Shown here: positions 7,802 through 9,371 of the stretch, piece by piece
Numbering within the stretch: the first letter of the stretch is position 1
Layout of the letters: each line of letters begins with the position of its first letter
Assembly (NCBI GenBank): GCA_003153585.1
Contig: PLZZ01000068.1
Coordinates: 247 to 9,617 of the forward strand
Reading direction: 5' to 3'
Length of the DNA stretch: 9,371 nucleotides
Origin: Acidobacteriota bacterium
Lineage (GTDB): Bacteria > Acidobacteriota > Terriglobia > Acidiferrales > UBA7541
The notes under the pieces: model-generated
The model's database searches: none
Seen by the model: only the letters and a program-made list of their open reading frames with translations
Told to the model about the DNA's origin: nothing
Position numbers and translations under genes: made by a program

Positions 7802-8857
7802 CTATTGTACGGATTTGACTTTCTTCCTCACCGCCGCGAGCAGGTCAGAAGGCAGGGCGGAGTAGCCTTCCTGCACCGCGAATTGTTGGCCATCCGTGTA
7901 TATCCAATTCAGAAGGTCGACCAATGCAACTGTGCGACCTGCATCAGACGATGGAATTCGCAGGTAGACCCAGGTGAAACTGGTAATGGGAAAAGAATCT
8001 GCTCCCTGCACGTTAGTCAGGGAGGCGGAAAAGTTATTCCACCGAGGTGCTTCTGCCGCTTGGCACGCTGCAGCAATAGTCTCAGCCGAAGCTTTCACAA
8101 ACTTGCCGGAAGGGTTTAGCACTGAAGCTTGGGGAATATTACCCTTCACGGCATACTGATATTCGACGTAGCCGATAGAGCCGGGAATGTTTTTCACCTT
8201 GTCAGCCATATCGGAACTGCGTTCCGCAGGTTGACCAACCGGCCACTGGGGCGAGGATGTGATTCCGATTTGAGCGCGAAACTTGGAACTCGCTTTGGAG
8301 AGAAAGTCAGTGAAGACGTAGTTGGAGCCCTTTCCTCCAGGGCGGTTGATTACTTGGATCGGAATATTCGGCAAAATAATCTCCGGATTGAGCTTCGCGA
8401 TCTGCGGCGCATTCCACATTTTTACTTCGCCGAGGAAAATCCCGGCCAAGACGTCCCCTGAAATCCGAAGCGTCCCGTGGACATCGGGAAGATTGTAGAT
8501 CGGAACGATCCCGATCAGCACGACCGGCAGTTCAATTAAGCTGCCATCTTTCCGCTCATTGTCCGTCAGTTGCGCTTCGCCTGCGCCAAAATCGCTCGCG
8601 CCACGAGAGATCTGCTTAATCCCTTCGGCGGTGCCGATCGGGACGTATCGCATCTGAATCTTAGCGTTGCGCTTGTCATACTCTTGTATCCATCGGTTGT
8701 ATAGGGGCGCCGGTACACTCGAACCGGAACCCACCAGGACAACGGAATCTTGAGCTTGGGCCGAAGAGTTGCGCAGCGCGAAGGCAAGAAGAGAAATCAG
8801 CAAGATATGCCAGAGCAAACCGCGGCTAGAACGTCGCTGCGCAATGCGCACCTTCAT
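7802..8857 (-). CDS. PstS-like periplasmic anion-binding protein with altered phosphate site
   Basis: A secreted substrate-binding protein of the PstS family, 351 residues. Residues 1-36 form a Sec signal peptide: basic start (Arg4, Arg8, Arg9, Arg12), hydrophobic core 14-28 and an AQA cleavage region near 33-36; there is no lipobox cysteine. Family blocks are GSGSSVPAPLY (43-53), SDFGAGEAQLT (88-98), FLGEVKMWN (141-149), NRPGGKGSNYVFTDFL (171-186) and PGSIGYVEY (225-233). Compared with E. coli PstS, the Asp that accepts the phosphate proton is Glu94, and the RxDGSGT loop reads RPGGKGS (172-178): the anion-binding Arg stays, but Asp and Ser become Gly174 and Lys176. Binding of another oxyanion or changed affinity is possible. 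No pstC, pstA or pstB follows, so it is an orphan component or serves a permease encoded elsewhere. The start is firm, with a perfect AGGAGG 6 bases before the ATG. Confidence 0.9.
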   Translation of the reverse strand: MKVRIAQRRSSRGLLWHILLISLLAFALRNSSAQAQDSVVLVGSGSSVPAPLYNRWIQEYDKRNAKIQMRYVPIGTAEGIKQISRGASDFGAGEAQLTDNERKDGSLIELPVVLIGIVPIYNLPDVHGTLRISGDVLAGIFLGEVKMWNAPQIAKLNPEIILPNIPIQVINRPGGKGSNYVFTDFLSKASSKFRAQIGITSSPQWPVGQPAERSSDMADKVKNIPGSIGYVEYQYAVKGNIPQASVLNPSGKFVKASAETIAAACQAAEAPRWNNFSASLTNVQGADSFPITSFTWVYLRIPSSDAGRTVALVDLLNWIYTDGQQFAVQEGYSALPSDLLAAVRKKVKSVQ

Positions 8858-8863
8858 CGTGTT

Positions 8864-8869
8864 CCTCCT
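8864..8869 (-). promoter_or_regulatory. Strong Shine-Dalgarno of the pstS-like gene
   Basis: A perfect AGGAGG on the minus strand ends 6 bases before the ATG at 8857. It is the best ribosome-binding site in the window and fixes this start. Confidence 0.85.
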
Positions 8870-8892
8870 GATCGTGACCGGACTACAGCGCG

Positions 8893-8906
8893 CTTACGAC
8901 TGTAAG
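8893..8906. repeat. Small inverted repeat upstream of the pstS-like gene
   Basis: CTTACGACTGTAAG has perfect 5-bp arms around GACT, and its right arm overlaps a second palindrome, GTAAGTTAC (8902-8910). It lies 36-49 bases upstream of the ATG at 8857, where an operator or promoter could sit. It does not resemble a Pho box. It could be chance. Confidence 0.3.
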
Positions 8907-9197
8907 TTACCACCGTTTGGGCGAACCCAGACCTTCAGGTAACCAGTCCTGTTGCAGACTATGAACGGCCTCCCACCGCTTCTCTCGACCAGCAATAGAG
9001 TCGAAAGCTCATCTAAACGGCACGAGCAACTATTTGCCTTCCAAAATTCCAATTGTTCGGTGGCGCTGAAGGAAGTCCGTGACCCGGCAATGGCTGATGC
9101 TAAGATGCTGAGCGTTTGGGCTGCGCGTGCCGGCGAATCGCGACGTACCCCCGCGCAGAGATCTGCAACAGAGAACGGCGAAGGGCCGAACCGACTT

Positions 9198-9371
9198 ATG
9201 ACGGATCTTATGTCGCACAATGACGTCGAAGCTTTAGCGCGTGAACTGCTGTCCGCATCTGAGACGGGCCAGATGGTTGACGCCCCGCCCTCCGAGCGCC
9301 CCGGTTTCGACCTCAACACCGCTTATGAGGTTGAAACAACACTCAAGAAGTTTCGCGAAGCTGCTGGACAT
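9198..9371 (+). CDS. 2-keto-4-pentenoate hydratase-type enzyme (MhpD/HpaH-like, fumarylacetoacetate hydrolase superfamily), N-terminus only
   Basis: The 58 residues before the window edge match the N-terminus of 2-keto-4-pentenoate / 2-oxohept-3-enedioate hydratases: a first helix with ALARELLSASETG (12-24), then APPSERPGFDLNTAYEVE (29-46) and a charged helix ending REAAGH (53-58). Full-length relatives have about 250-280 residues and add water to the 2-oxo-alkenoate products of aromatic meta-cleavage, using a metal bound by acidic residues that would lie beyond this window. The call rests on the characteristic PSxxxPGFDLxxAYxVE pattern. ATG 9198 is chosen; ATG 9210 (in frame, four codons on) is just as likely, and the open frame extends upstream to 8943 without family-like sequence. 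This is the only plus-strand gene, divergent from the pstS-like gene, so it belongs to another transcription unit to the right. Confidence 0.75.
   Translation, partial: MTDLMSHNDVEALARELLSASETGQMVDAPPSERPGFDLNTAYEVETTLKKFREAAGH

Larger units (their letters stand above)
8858..9197. other. Divergent intergenic region between the pstS-like and hydratase genes
   Basis: About 340 bases separate the two divergent starts, so promoters for both genes should lie here. I see the pstS-like ribosome-binding site and one small inverted repeat (8893-8906), but no convincing -35/-10 pair on either strand. In the hydratase frame the reading stays open from 8943 with ATGs at 8961, 9090 and 9105; the 79 codons from 8961 to 9197 have no recognisable domain and are probably untranslated. 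No tRNA, riboswitch or repeat array is evident. Confidence 0.6.

Noticed and set aside
8894..9319. 141-codon minus-strand open frame upstream of the pstS-like gene
   Set aside because: It overlaps the hydratase N-terminus on the opposite strand and has no family motif; the plus-strand reading has a clear family pattern.

Overview
The window looks like chromosome from a free-living heterotrophic bacterium of moderately high GC. The mix of an orphan PstS-like binding protein, a bacterial CDC48/VAT-type ATPase and carboxylic-acid genes suggests an acidobacterium or a similar soil lineage. That placement is inference; no rRNA or other phylogenetic marker is present.

Layout. All genes but the last lie on the minus strand, so they read right to left. 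From the right: (i) a partial plus-strand gene at the right edge (9198 onward) begins a 2-keto-4-pentenoate hydratase-type enzyme; (ii) 8858-9197 is a divergent intergenic region; (iii) 7802-8857 encodes a secreted PstS-like binding protein with no pstCAB behind it; (iv) 6885-7670 encodes a TauE/SafE-type membrane transporter; (v) 5216-6760 encodes a divergent malate synthase; (vi) 3522-5030 encodes an AMP-forming CoA ligase closely resembling plant/fungal oxalyl-CoA synthetase (AAE3/Pcs60); (vii) 2536-3519, two bases after the ligase stop, encodes a ketopantoate-reductase-family (PanE/ApbA) protein, followed at once by a good intrinsic terminator; (viii) 1693-2412 encodes an FCD-type GntR regulator with its own promoter and a palindromic operator candidate; (ix) 1-1652 encodes the N-terminal 550 residues of a CDC48/VAT-like double AAA+ ATPase, cut by the window edge.

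How the genes may work together. The ligase, PanE-family reductase and malate synthase form a plausible oxalate assimilation route: oxalate + ATP + CoA to oxalyl-CoA (ligase); oxalyl-CoA + NADPH to glyoxylate (a PanE-family protein, PanE2, does this in Methylobacterium extorquens); glyoxylate + acetyl-CoA to malate (malate synthase). The TauE/SafE protein may move the anion. The FCD regulator keeps the metal-ligand residues of a family that often senses small carboxylates, so it may respond to a pathway compound. No oxalyl-CoA decarboxylase, formyl-CoA transferase or isocitrate lyase is seen in the window. This C2-acid module, with ATP-dependent activation instead of CoA transfer, is the most interesting content here. 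The individual family calls are strong; the pathway is inference.
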